A stretch of DNA of 64,000 bases from NCBI GenBank assembly GCA_930989535.1, contig CAKNLK010000011.1, forward strand, positions 1 to 64,000, in the 5' to 3' direction. Numbering within the stretch: the first letter of the stretch is position 1; each line of letters begins with the position of its first letter. Made by a program: the position numbers and the translations under genes. Below are positions 18,966-27,344 of this stretch, one piece after another. Under the pieces are notes generated by a model that was not told where the DNA came from, did not search any database, and worked only from the letters and a program-made list of their open reading frames with translations. The stretch comes from an uncultured Clostridia bacterium. GTDB lineage: Bacteria > Bacillota > Clostridia > Christensenellales > Borkfalkiaceae.

Positions 18966-21449
18966 ATGGCAAGCAAAGTACAGCGCACACTCATCGCGCT
19001 GCTTTCCGTTCTGCTCGCGGTCGTCCTTATGATCGGGCTTTTGCCGCAGGGCTTGAAAGCGGGCGCACAGGAACAGGAGCCGCAGACAGATACGGCGGCG
19101 AACGAACAGACATTGGACATCGCGGTTTTGTCCGACATCCACGTTTTGCCGTCCGAGCTCATCGCGGATACGGCGGATTATCAGGACGCGCTCAACAGCG
19201 ACCGCAAAATTTTCACCGAAAGCCAGGGGATTTTGGACAGGATGCTCGCCGAAGTCGCCGAGCGCAAACCCGACGTGCTCATGATTTCGGGCGATTTGAC
19301 CAAAGACGGCGAGCTGGAATCGCACGAATATGTCGCGGCGCAGCTTGAAGAGCTCAAACAGCAGCTGCCCGATATCAAAATTTACGTCACGAACGGCAAC
19401 CACGACGTAAACAACAATCTCGCGTACAACTATAACACGCAGGACGGCGTTAAAGTCCCTGCAACGCGTACCACGCCCGAGCAGTTCCTCGATACATATG
19501 CGGATGCGGTGTACAATGCGGAGAACGGCGTCGTCGCGCAGTTCAAACCGTCCACCTATACGGAAGCGGCGGACGGCGACAAGGCGGGCATGCTCTCCTA
19601 TGTGGCGGAGCCCGCGGAAGGGTACACGGTCATCGTCGTGGACAGCGGGCGCTACAGCGCGGACAATACCGACGCGGGTACGGCGGAACACCAGACGAGC
19701 GGTCAAATCAGCGCCGAATTGCAGAGCTGGGTTGTCGAGCAGGCGGAAGCCGCCGTCGCGAAGGGGAACACCGTCATCGGCATGATGCACCACGGCCTCG
19801 TCGAGCATTTCGATATGGAGGAGGAATTCCTCGGCGATTACCTCGTCAACGACTATCAGAGCGTTTCGGCGGCGTTTGCCGATGCTGGCATACATTACGT
19901 GTTCACCGGCCATATGCACGCGAACGACATCGCGACCATGACGACGGAAGCGGGCAATCAGCTGTACGACATCGAAACGGGTTCGGCGGTCACCTATCCC
20001 TGCCCGATGCGGTTTGTAACCTTCTCGAGCGAGACGGACGGCGAAGAGCGCACGGCCACGGCGGCAATCGATACCGTCACCAATCTCGACAATATCACCT
20101 ATCTGACAGCGGATAAGCAAGAGGCGACCATCGACGATTTGACCGAATATGCGAAGCAACCGCAGTTCGGCCTTTCGGAAAATGTAATCGCCAACGTCGG
20201 CGCGGGGCTCGTTGACGCTCTTTTCGACACGGTGCAGGAAAGCGGCGTCGAGGCGATGGTCGAAAGCCTCATCTCGTCCCTCCTCGGCATGGATGTAACG
20301 CTCGACAAAGCCATCGACTTGCTCGTCGCCATGCTCGACGGAAAGCCGGAGGACGAAACGGTGGTGGCGGATACGACGCTCTGGAAAGATTCCAACGGTA
20401 ACATTTTTGTCAATATGATGGACGGCGTAACCATCTCCGTGCAGGGATTAAAGGAATCGCTCGCATACCTCATGGGCGAACTCGACCGCTTAATTGCGGA
20501 GCGCACAGCGGTGGACGCGGCAGTGGAACAGGCGATTCGCGATATCCTCAATATCGCCGTTTACGAAGGGGAAACTTCGGCAGAGGATAAAACGCTCATT
20601 CAGCTCGTGAACGACGTGTACCAGTCGCACCTGTCGGGTGACGACAACGGCAACCGCCCCGCCTATATTGATACGGTTATGGAAGGTCTGAACGGCGGCA
20701 CGCTCCTTCCGGCTTTGCTGAACGGAATCATCGAAGCGCTTTGGGATGCTGTTGTGGATATTTCCGGGGAAATTTCTATGAGCGGGTTTACGGGAATCGG
20801 CAAAGTCAACGTAATTTATGACGAAGCGGGGGCAATCGATGCTTTTGCTCCGCAGCCGCTCGAAGGCAGAACGGCTCCGCTGGTCATCATCAATGAAGAC
20901 GATTCCTCTCCCGTTTTGGTACTTCTGTTCCAGCTCGTATTGGGTTCAAAGATGGACAAAACGGATGCAGACGAAGACGGAAAATACGAATATTGGCAGT
21001 TTAAAGAAAGCTCTACGGTTAAAGACCTCCTCGGTAATTTTCTGCTCGGCCTTGTTTTAGATATTCCCGAAATGCTGGGCGAACTTCTCCTCGGCACGCC
21101 CGCGACGGACACGGAGCCCGCTTCGGAGGGGCTTCTGACGGCGGAAATGCAAAAGACGATTACCGATTTCCTCGGCGGAATTATCGACAGCATGTCGCAG
21201 GATTCCAACTATGCCGAGGACGGCGATACGTCGATTGCCGTCACGTTCGGGGTTCCGGTTGCCGACAACGGCGGTGATAACGGCACGGGCGGCGACAACA
21301 ATACTTCCGGCGGGGACAATGCCGGCGGCGGAGATTCGGAGGGCTGCGGCTCGGCAATTTCGCTCGGAACGGGCTCAGTCATAGCGGGGGCGGTTCTCCT
21401 CGCGGCGTGCGCGGTCATATTCCTGCGCAAGCATGCGGCGAACAAATAA
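18966..21449 (+). CDS. Secreted, C-terminally anchored metallophosphoesterase
   Basis: 827 residues. An N-terminal signal sequence (hydrophobic core ALLSVLLAVVLMIGLLP) precedes a calcineurin-like phosphoesterase domain with the metal motifs LSDIHVLP, SGDLTKDG, GNHDVN, MMHHGLVEH and GHMHAND (residues ~45-330). The long central and C-terminal region is not assigned. The end is a Gly/Asn/Asp-rich linker, then SEGCGSAISLGTG, a hydrophobic helix and a basic tail RKHAANK, resembling a surface sorting or membrane-anchor signal. The start at 18966 has a GGAGG site at the right distance; an upstream in-frame ATG does not. The substrate is unknown. Confidence 0.88.
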   Translation: MASKVQRTLIALLSVLLAVVLMIGLLPQGLKAGAQEQEPQTDTAANEQTLDIAVLSDIHVLPSELIADTADYQDALNSDRKIFTESQGILDRMLAEVAERKPDVLMISGDLTKDGELESHEYVAAQLEELKQQLPDIKIYVTNGNHDVNNNLAYNYNTQDGVKVPATRTTPEQFLDTYADAVYNAENGVVAQFKPSTYTEAADGDKAGMLSYVAEPAEGYTVIVVDSGRYSADNTDAGTAEHQTSGQISAELQSWVVEQAEAAVAKGNTVIGMMHHGLVEHFDMEEEFLGDYLVNDYQSVSAAFADAGIHYVFTGHMHANDIATMTTEAGNQLYDIETGSAVTYPCPMRFVTFSSETDGEERTATAAIDTVTNLDNITYLTADKQEATIDDLTEYAKQPQFGLSENVIANVGAGLVDALFDTVQESGVEAMVESLISSLLGMDVTLDKAIDLLVAMLDGKPEDETVVADTTLWKDSNGNIFVNMMDGVTISVQGLKESLAYLMGELDRLIAERTAVDAAVEQAIRDILNIAVYEGETSAEDKTLIQLVNDVYQSHLSGDDNGNRPAYIDTVMEGLNGGTLLPALLNGIIEALWDAVVDISGEISMSGFTGIGKVNVIYDEAGAIDAFAPQPLEGRTAPLVIINEDDSSPVLVLLFQLVLGSKMDKTDADEDGKYEYWQFKESSTVKDLLGNFLLGLVLDIPEMLGELLLGTPATDTEPASEGLLTAEMQKTITDFLGGIIDSMSQDSNYAEDGDTSIAVTFGVPVADNGGDNGTGGDNNTSGGDNAGGGDSEGCGSAISLGTGSVIAGAVLLAACAVIFLRKHAANK

Positions 21450-21473
21450 TCGCGGCGAATACAAATATTTGGG

Positions 21474-21503
21474 CAGGGGCGGAAATCTTCCGCCCCTGTT
21501 TTT
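21474..21503 (+). terminator. Terminator after metallophosphoesterase gene
   Basis: CAGGGGCGGAA (21474-21484) pairs with TTCCGCCCCTG (21488-21498), followed by TTTTTG. Confidence 0.88.
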
Positions 21504-21513
21504 GTTTTGCCTG

Positions 21514-21542
21514 TTGACGGGCGGCCCGCCGCGTGCTATAAT
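21514..21542 (+). promoter_or_regulatory. Promoter of the GH13 gene
   Basis: TTGACG (21514-21519) and TATAAT (21537-21542) are 17 bases apart. Confidence 0.8.
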
Positions 21543-21593
21543 AAACAGAGCCGCGAAGAGCGGCGCAACTTACACAAAGGGCAGGAAAGAATC

Positions 21594-22910
21594 ATGTGGT
21601 TTGACGAAAGTACTTTTTATCAGATATATCCGCTCGGCTACTGCGGTGCGGAACGGGAAAACGATTTCGGGCAGGTGCGCCACCGACTGCATATCATCGA
21701 GGAGCAAATCCCGTACATCAAGGAGATGGGTTTTACCGCCGTGCTGTTCAATCCGCTGTTCGAAAGCGAGCGGCACGGGTACGATACCATCGACTTTTTC
21801 AGCGTGGACAGGCGGCTGGGCGACAACGCCGATTTTAAGCATCTTGTCGAAAAATTTCACGAGGCGGGCATCCGCGTCGTGCTCGACGGCGTGTTCAACC
21901 ACGTCGGCCGCCGCTTTTTCGCCTTCGAAGACGTGCGCGCCCGCCGCGAGGGGAGCGACAAAAGGGATTGGTTCAACATCAACTTCGGCGGCAACACCTG
22001 CTATAACGACGGCTTTTGGTACGAGGGCTGGGAGGGACACATGGAGCTCGTCAAGCTCAACCTGCACTGCGGCGCCGTGACCGATTATATCCGCCGCGCG
22101 GTGGAGTTCTGGCTCGACGAGTTTCAAATCGACGGCCTGCGGCTGGACGTTTCCTATCTCCTCCCCGAATGGTTTTTCGAGTTTCTCCGCCGCACCGTGC
22201 GCGCCAAGCGGGAGGATTTTTTCCTGATGGGCGAGGTCATCCATATCCAGAATTTCGCCAAAAACCTGACGCCCGACCGGCTCGACTCCATCACCAACTA
22301 CGAGTGTTACAAGGGGCTCATCTCCGCGCTCAATTCGGATAACCTGTTTGAAATCGAACATTCGCTCACCCGCCTGTTCGGCAGGGAGCAATGGTGCCTG
22401 TATACGGGCAAACATCTCTTCAATTTCGCGGACAATCACGACGTTATCCGCGCTTGTACGGCGATTGCGGATAAGCGCAAGCTCGCCGCGCTGTATACGA
22501 TTTTATACTGTATGCCCGGCATCCCCTGCGTGTATTACGGCTCGGAATGCGGCGCGGAGGGGGATAAATCGGACGGAGATTACAAGCTTCGCCCGTTCAT
22601 CGGCGATATCGACAAGAACAAGGCGCCCGAACTTTCCGCCCTTATCAAAAAATTGAACGGCATCCGCCGCGGCAGCCGCGCCCTCGCATACGGCGGCTAT
22701 GAAAAATGCGTGCTCAATAACAAATATCTGTGTTTTAAGCGGGAGGCGGACGGCGAGCGCATCTACTGCGCCGTCAACATTTCGGACGCCGACGTCACCG
22801 TGCGCGTCGAGGAGGCGGAAGGGGAGGATTTCATCACGGGCGAAGTGCGCAACCTGAACGATATCTATCTCCCGCCCTTCGCGGTGTGCATCTATAAAAG
22901 GAGAGGATAA
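21594..22910 (+). CDS. Alpha-amylase family (GH13) glycoside hydrolase
   Basis: 438 residues with no signal peptide, hence an intracellular enzyme. The four GH13 regions are clear: LDGVFNHV (I), GLRLDVSYLL (II, nucleophile Asp), FFLMGEVIH (III, acid/base Glu) and FADNHDVIR (IV). It probably acts on maltodextrins or related alpha-glucans, as maltogenic amylase or oligo-glucosidase. The start at 21594 (MWFDESTFYQIYPLGY) follows a GGAAAG site and the GH13 fold begins there; an upstream ATG would lie in the promoter. It is monocistronic. Confidence 0.92.
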   Translation: MWFDESTFYQIYPLGYCGAERENDFGQVRHRLHIIEEQIPYIKEMGFTAVLFNPLFESERHGYDTIDFFSVDRRLGDNADFKHLVEKFHEAGIRVVLDGVFNHVGRRFFAFEDVRARREGSDKRDWFNINFGGNTCYNDGFWYEGWEGHMELVKLNLHCGAVTDYIRRAVEFWLDEFQIDGLRLDVSYLLPEWFFEFLRRTVRAKREDFFLMGEVIHIQNFAKNLTPDRLDSITNYECYKGLISALNSDNLFEIEHSLTRLFGREQWCLYTGKHLFNFADNHDVIRACTAIADKRKLAALYTILYCMPGIPCVYYGSECGAEGDKSDGDYKLRPFIGDIDKNKAPELSALIKKLNGIRRGSRALAYGGYEKCVLNNKYLCFKREADGERIYCAVNISDADVTVRVEEAEGEDFITGEVRNLNDIYLPPFAVCIYKRRG

Positions 22911-22951
22911 AATTTCTAAGTCATATTCTGTCATAATTTTTCATGATTTAT

Positions 22952-22980
22952 TTGACAATTGCTTTCGAAACGATTATAAT
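22952..22980 (+). promoter_or_regulatory. Promoter of the lipoprotein gene at 23019
   Basis: TTGACA (22952-22957) and TATAAT (22975-22980) have a 17-base spacer: consensus hexamers at consensus spacing. Confidence 0.85.
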
Positions 22981-23018
22981 ACAAATGTCAGAAAAATCTA
23001 TGACAGGAAATGACTTTT

Positions 23019-23930
23019 ATGAAAGCTGTTTTCAAAAACATAATCAAATATACGGCATTGGCGGCGCTGGGCACGGCGCTCGCATTGGTTGCCGCCGGCT
23101 GTTCTTCGGAACCGCCGAAAAAATATATTCTGCCTGCAAGCAAAAGCGTGATTTTGGAGCCGCCGCAGAGCGGCTCGCCGGAGGATTATTCCGCTTTGGA
23201 AAACGTCGGTTTCGTCGCGGGCAAGCTTGCCTCGCGCGAATACTACCACGTCGAAAGCGAGAGCAACGTCACGGCGAAGGCGGTCATCACGGTTGAGCAG
23301 AACGTCGTGGGGAGCAAGGATTATTCGGGCGGCATTTTGATTTCGGAAACGATCAGCATGGGCGGCTCGCTCGCGCCGTCGAAGGCGCTGCAGCGGTATT
23401 TTGCCGAAGACGAAGTGCTTGTGCGCGCGCCCGCTTCCGATAAATCGCAGGATTGGAACGGCTTGAATACGGAATGGTCGGACGACGCCCCCGAAATTTT
23501 AAACGACAGCGAATACGAAGCCGCCTACGGCTTGCCTTCCAGCGAGTTTTCCGATTTCGTAATCAATGCGGAAACGGTGCTTTCGGCAGGGGAACTGCAG
23601 GAAAAGGACGGAATTTATTCTCTGACTCTTACGCTTGACCCCGATTCGGCTCCCGCCTATTACGTCAACCAAATGGTCACGATGGGCGGCCTGGCCGAAC
23701 CTCCCGCATTCAGCAAGCTGGTTATGACAATCGAGTTCGATTCCTCGTGGACGGTCTGTTCCGTCCGCACGGAAGAGGAGTATACCTCGAAAAAGAAAGT
23801 CCCCGTCTTGGGCAATATCGAAGCCTCCTGCGCGGGCGGTTCGACGATTACCTATTCCTACGACAAGGCGGACGTCGATATTTCCGCGTATGAGGAATAT
23901 TTTCAGAATTATGAAAAAAGTGCGGAATAA
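23019..23930 (+). CDS. Uncharacterised lipoprotein
   Basis: 303 residues. A signal peptide ends in the lipobox LVAAGC, so the mature protein is probably lipid-anchored outside the membrane. The rest is a soluble domain rich in beta-prone segments that I cannot assign. The second of two in-frame ATGs (23019) is preferred because AGGAAA lies 9 bases before it. The promoter has consensus hexamers, implying good expression. The gene is monocistronic, between a GH13 gene and the leuA T-box. Confidence 0.8.
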   Translation: MKAVFKNIIKYTALAALGTALALVAAGCSSEPPKKYILPASKSVILEPPQSGSPEDYSALENVGFVAGKLASREYYHVESESNVTAKAVITVEQNVVGSKDYSGGILISETISMGGSLAPSKALQRYFAEDEVLVRAPASDKSQDWNGLNTEWSDDAPEILNDSEYEAAYGLPSSEFSDFVINAETVLSAGELQEKDGIYSLTLTLDPDSAPAYYVNQMVTMGGLAEPPAFSKLVMTIEFDSSWTVCSVRTEEEYTSKKKVPVLGNIEASCAGGSTITYSYDKADVDISAYEEYFQNYEKSAE

Positions 23931-23945
23931 AATCGCCGCAAACGC

Positions 23946-23974
23946 TTTACAAAAGCCGGCAACTGTGTTATACT
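23946..23974 (+). promoter_or_regulatory. Promoter of the T-box-leuA unit
   Basis: TTTACA (23946-23951) and TATACT (23969-23974) are separated by 17 bases. Confidence 0.7.
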
Positions 23975-23981
23975 ATCCACA

Positions 23982-24280
23982 ATAGATATCCATAATGAAA
24001 CGCTGTGAAGCGGAACAGTATCCCGATATGCGGGCGTCAGAGAGTTGCCGGGCGGTGCGAGGCAGCCGATGCGTACGGGTGAACTCGCCGCCGAGCGGTT
24101 TGCTCGAAAGGAAACGAGTAGAAGCAAAACGGGGACTCGCCGTTAAAAGAGTGGGATATGCGCCGGAAAAGGCAAGTATCTTGCATGAGTGCGCGCACAA
24201 TCGGCTGCGCGAAACAGAGTGGTACCGCGAAAACCTGTTTTCGTCTCTGAAAGGGGATGAAAACAGGTGTTTTTATTTTA
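23982..24280 (+). promoter_or_regulatory. T-box riboswitch leader, leucine type
   Basis: This leader contains the nearly invariant T-box AGAGTGGTACCGCG (24216-24229), which pairs with uncharged tRNA. A stem I region begins with AGAGAGTTGCC and a distal loop, and a terminator stem follows (24233-24245 with 24256-24268, then T-rich). The probable specifier is CTC at 24084-24086 (in GGTGAACTCGCC), a leucine codon, which fits the downstream leuA. When leucyl-tRNA is uncharged, the antiterminator should form and leuA be transcribed. Confidence 0.92.
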
Positions 24281-24341
24281 CGCGGCAAGGACAGAAACGG
24301 ATATCCGGCAAAAAGAGAAAAAACGATTAAGGAGAGCAGCC

Positions 24342-26006
24342 ATGAAAAATTATCAAAAATATACGAAGCAGTATTTTCTGCCGCCCGTCCGCTGCATGGA
24401 CTGGGCGGAAAAGGACAGCGTCGAGAGCGCGCCCGTGTGGTGCAGCGTCGATTTGCGCGACGGCAATCAGGCGCTCATCGAGCCGATGACGCTGGAGCAG
24501 AAGGTGGCATTCTTTCAGCTGCTCGTAAAGATTGGCTTTAAGGAAATCGAAGTCGGGTTCCCCGCCGCGAGCGATACCGAATACACCTTTTTGCGCACCC
24601 TCATCGAGAACGATTTGATTCCCGACGACGTGACGGTGCAGGTGCTCACGCAGGCGCGCGAGCACATCATCCGCAAGACCTTCGAGGCCATCAAGGGCGC
24701 GAAAAACGTCATCGTGCACGTGTACAATTCCACATCCGTCGCCCAGCGCGAGCAGGTGTTCAAAAAGGATAAGGCGGCAATCCTCAAAATCGCGGTCGAG
24801 GGCGCAAAGCTCCTGAAGCAGCTCACCGACGAGGCGGGCGCAAAGTACCGCTTCGAATACAGCCCCGAGAGCTTTTCGGGCACCGAACCCGAGTACGCGC
24901 TCGAGGTGTGCAACGCCGTTCTGGACGTCTGGCAGCCGACGGCGGACAGAAAGGCGGTCATCAACATTCCGACGACGGTCGAAACGTCTATGCCGCACGT
25001 ATTTGCCCAGCAGTGCGAATATATTTCCAAGAATCTGAAGTACCGCGAAAACGTGGTTTTGTCCCTGCACCCGCACAACGACCGCGGCTGCGGCGTCGCC
25101 ACGGCGGAAATGGGGCTGTTGGCGGGCGCCGACAGAATCGAGGGCACGCTGTTCGGCAACGGCGAGCGTACGGGCAACGTCGACATCGTAACGCTGGCGA
25201 TGAACATGTTTTCGCAGGGCGTCGATCCGCAGCTCGATTTTTCGGATATGCCCTCCGTCTGCACAAAGTACACCGAGTACACGCAGATGGAAGTCTCCCC
25301 CCGCCAACCGTATGCGGGCGCGCTCGTGTTCGCGGCGTTCTCCGGCTCCCATCAGGACGCGATTGCCAAGGGAATGCAGTGGCGCAGGGAGCATAAAGAG
25401 CCGCATTGGAATGTGCCGTATCTGCCCATCGACCCGCAGGATGTGGGCAGGGAATACCAGACGGACGTCATCCGCATCAACAGCCAGTCGGGCAAGGGCG
25501 GCGTCGGATTTATCCTGCAGGAGAATTACGGGCTCGATTTGCCTCCCAAGTTTAAAGAGGCGATGGGGTATGCCGCCAAGGGCGTTTCCGACCGCACGCA
25601 CAAAGAGCTTAAACCCGCGGAAGTGTACCGCGTATTCGTCGAACAGTTTGTCGAGAACCGCGGCGCCTTCGACGTGCCCGAATGTCATTTCAAGCAGCTG
25701 CCGGACGGGATTTCCGCGGCCGTAACGGTTATGGAGAAGGGAAAACCGTCGAAAGTCGTCAACGCAGACGGCAACGGCCGGCTCGATGCGGTTACAAACG
25801 CGTTAAAATCGTATTTCAACATCGACTTTGTGCTTACGACCTACGAGCAGCGCGCGATGAGCGAAAAGTCCGATTCGAACGCGCTCTCCTTCGTCGGGCT
25901 GGAAAAGGACGGAAAGCACTATTGGGGCGCGGGCGTCGACGAGGATATCATTCAATCCTCCATCAACGCGCTCGTTTCCGCACTCAACAACTATTTAGCG
26001 AAATAA
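24342..26006 (+). CDS. leuA: 2-isopropylmalate synthase, long form
   Basis: A 554-residue enzyme that condenses 2-oxoisovalerate with acetyl-CoA, the first committed step of leucine synthesis. The HMGL-like barrel is visible: APVWCSVDLRDGNQALIEPM holds the metal-binding Asp and catalytic Arg, and SLHPHNDRGCGVATAE holds the metal-ligand histidines. A C-terminal LeuA dimer/allosteric domain follows (~430-554). The start at 24342 has GGAGAG before it. It stands alone; leuB, leuC and leuD are not in the window. Control is by the T-box leader and probably leucine feedback. Confidence 0.96.
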   Translation: MKNYQKYTKQYFLPPVRCMDWAEKDSVESAPVWCSVDLRDGNQALIEPMTLEQKVAFFQLLVKIGFKEIEVGFPAASDTEYTFLRTLIENDLIPDDVTVQVLTQAREHIIRKTFEAIKGAKNVIVHVYNSTSVAQREQVFKKDKAAILKIAVEGAKLLKQLTDEAGAKYRFEYSPESFSGTEPEYALEVCNAVLDVWQPTADRKAVINIPTTVETSMPHVFAQQCEYISKNLKYRENVVLSLHPHNDRGCGVATAEMGLLAGADRIEGTLFGNGERTGNVDIVTLAMNMFSQGVDPQLDFSDMPSVCTKYTEYTQMEVSPRQPYAGALVFAAFSGSHQDAIAKGMQWRREHKEPHWNVPYLPIDPQDVGREYQTDVIRINSQSGKGGVGFILQENYGLDLPPKFKEAMGYAAKGVSDRTHKELKPAEVYRVFVEQFVENRGAFDVPECHFKQLPDGISAAVTVMEKGKPSKVVNADGNGRLDAVTNALKSYFNIDFVLTTYEQRAMSEKSDSNALSFVGLEKDGKHYWGAGVDEDIIQSSINALVSALNNYLAK

Positions 26007-26021
26007 TATGTAAACAAGAGG

Positions 26022-26054
26022 CAGTCCGCTTCCGCAGGGGAGCGGGCTGTTTTT
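26022..26054 (+). terminator. Terminator after leuA
   Basis: CAGTCCGCT (26022-26030) pairs with AGCGGGCTG (26041-26049), one G-T pair, followed by TTTTTC. Confidence 0.8.
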
Positions 26055-26065
26055 CTGCCGTTTGC

Positions 26066-26095
26066 TTGACGGCGCGGCGGATTTTGCGCTATACT
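26066..26095 (+). promoter_or_regulatory. Promoter of the alcohol dehydrogenase gene
   Basis: TTGACG (26066-26071) and TATACT (26090-26095) are separated by 18 bases. Confidence 0.7.
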
Positions 26096-26123
26096 ATACG
26101 GGAAAATTGCGGAGGAAAAAGAA

Positions 26124-27209
26124 ATGGATTTCAGCTTTTATATGCCCACGCGCATCGTCTGCGGCAGGGATTGCGTGGTAAAAAACGCACCGCTTTTCCG
26201 CGCGTTCGGCAAACGCGCGCTCATCGTCACGGGCAAAAGCTCGGCAAAGAACGGCTCGCTGGCCGATGCGGAGGCGGCTTTGGCCGCAAACGGGCAGGCG
26301 TATACAGTATTCAGCGATGTGCCGAACAACCCGACTGTGGAGAGCGTGCGCGCGGGGGCTGCCGCCGCGCGTTCGTTCGGGGCGGATTTTATAATCGCGG
26401 TCGGCGGCGGCTCGCCGATGGATGCGGCCAAGGCAATCGCCATGCTCGCCCGCCAGGATGCGGAGGATATATTCAGCCATCCCATCGGCAAGGATGTTCT
26501 CCCGATGGTGCATATCCCTACGACGGCGGGTACGGGCAGCGAGGTCACGCCGTACGCCATCCTCACCAACGACGAGAGGGAAACAAAGCAGAGTATCTCC
26601 GCCCCGTCGCTGTTCCCGCAAATCGCCTTTCTGGACGGGAAGTATATGCAAGACCTGCCGCAGGATACCACCGTCAATACGGCAATCGACGCAATTTCCC
26701 ATGCTGTCGAGGGGATGCTTTCGACGGCGGCGGGCGAACTTTCGGATGCGCTCGCGCGGGAGGCTCTGCGCTCGCTGTTTGGCGAATACGAGAATCTGCG
26801 GCAGGGGCGATATACCCCCGAAAGCCGCCAAAATCTTCTGTACGGCGCGGCGGCCGCGGGAATGGTCATCGCCAACACGGGCACCAGCCCCGTGCATACG
26901 CTGGGGTATTCGCTCACCTATTACCACGGCGTTCCGCATGGCAGGGCGAACGGACTATTGTTGCCCGCCTTTTTGGCGCGCTGCCTGCAAAAGGACAGGG
27001 TACGCACCGAGCGGATATATGCGGCGCTCGGTATGGGCGCGGAAGAATTTTCCCGAAAGCTCGCGGTGCTGTTGGGCGAGCGCGAGTCGTATCCCGATTC
27101 CGAGCTTCGCGCCTGGGCGAACAAGGCGGCGCAATCGCGCAAAAAATGCGCCGTCGCCTTTTCGGAAGAGGAGCTGTACGGCGTCCTAAAAGAATCTGTC
27201 GGACGGTGA
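26124..27209 (+). CDS. Iron-containing alcohol dehydrogenase family protein
   Basis: A 361-residue group III NAD(P)-dependent alcohol dehydrogenase. The nucleotide-binding GGGSPMDAAKA and the metal-site motifs TTAGTGSEVTPYA, DAISHAVEG and YYHGVPHGRAN are present. It probably reduces an aldehyde or oxidises a short alcohol; the substrate is not evident. It has its own promoter and no partner genes. Confidence 0.92.
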   Translation: MDFSFYMPTRIVCGRDCVVKNAPLFRAFGKRALIVTGKSSAKNGSLADAEAALAANGQAYTVFSDVPNNPTVESVRAGAAAARSFGADFIIAVGGGSPMDAAKAIAMLARQDAEDIFSHPIGKDVLPMVHIPTTAGTGSEVTPYAILTNDERETKQSISAPSLFPQIAFLDGKYMQDLPQDTTVNTAIDAISHAVEGMLSTAAGELSDALAREALRSLFGEYENLRQGRYTPESRQNLLYGAAAAGMVIANTGTSPVHTLGYSLTYYHGVPHGRANGLLLPAFLARCLQKDRVRTERIYAALGMGAEEFSRKLAVLLGERESYPDSELRAWANKAAQSRKKCAVAFSEEELYGVLKESVGR

Positions 27210-27279
27210 GTATAATGCGGACAGTATGCCGCATATTGTCGAATAAGTTTGCGGCCGGCTGAAAATTTCGGTAAAAGGG

Positions 27280-27308
27280 TTGCGTTGTGTGTCTCAAAAT
27301 GTTATAAT
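27280..27308 (+). promoter_or_regulatory. Promoter of the L15-like membrane protein gene
   Basis: TTGCGT (27280-27285) and TATAAT (27303-27308) are separated by 17 bases. Confidence 0.65.
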
Positions 27309-27344
27309 ACGTATATACTATTTTTGAACACGGAGGCAATTTTA

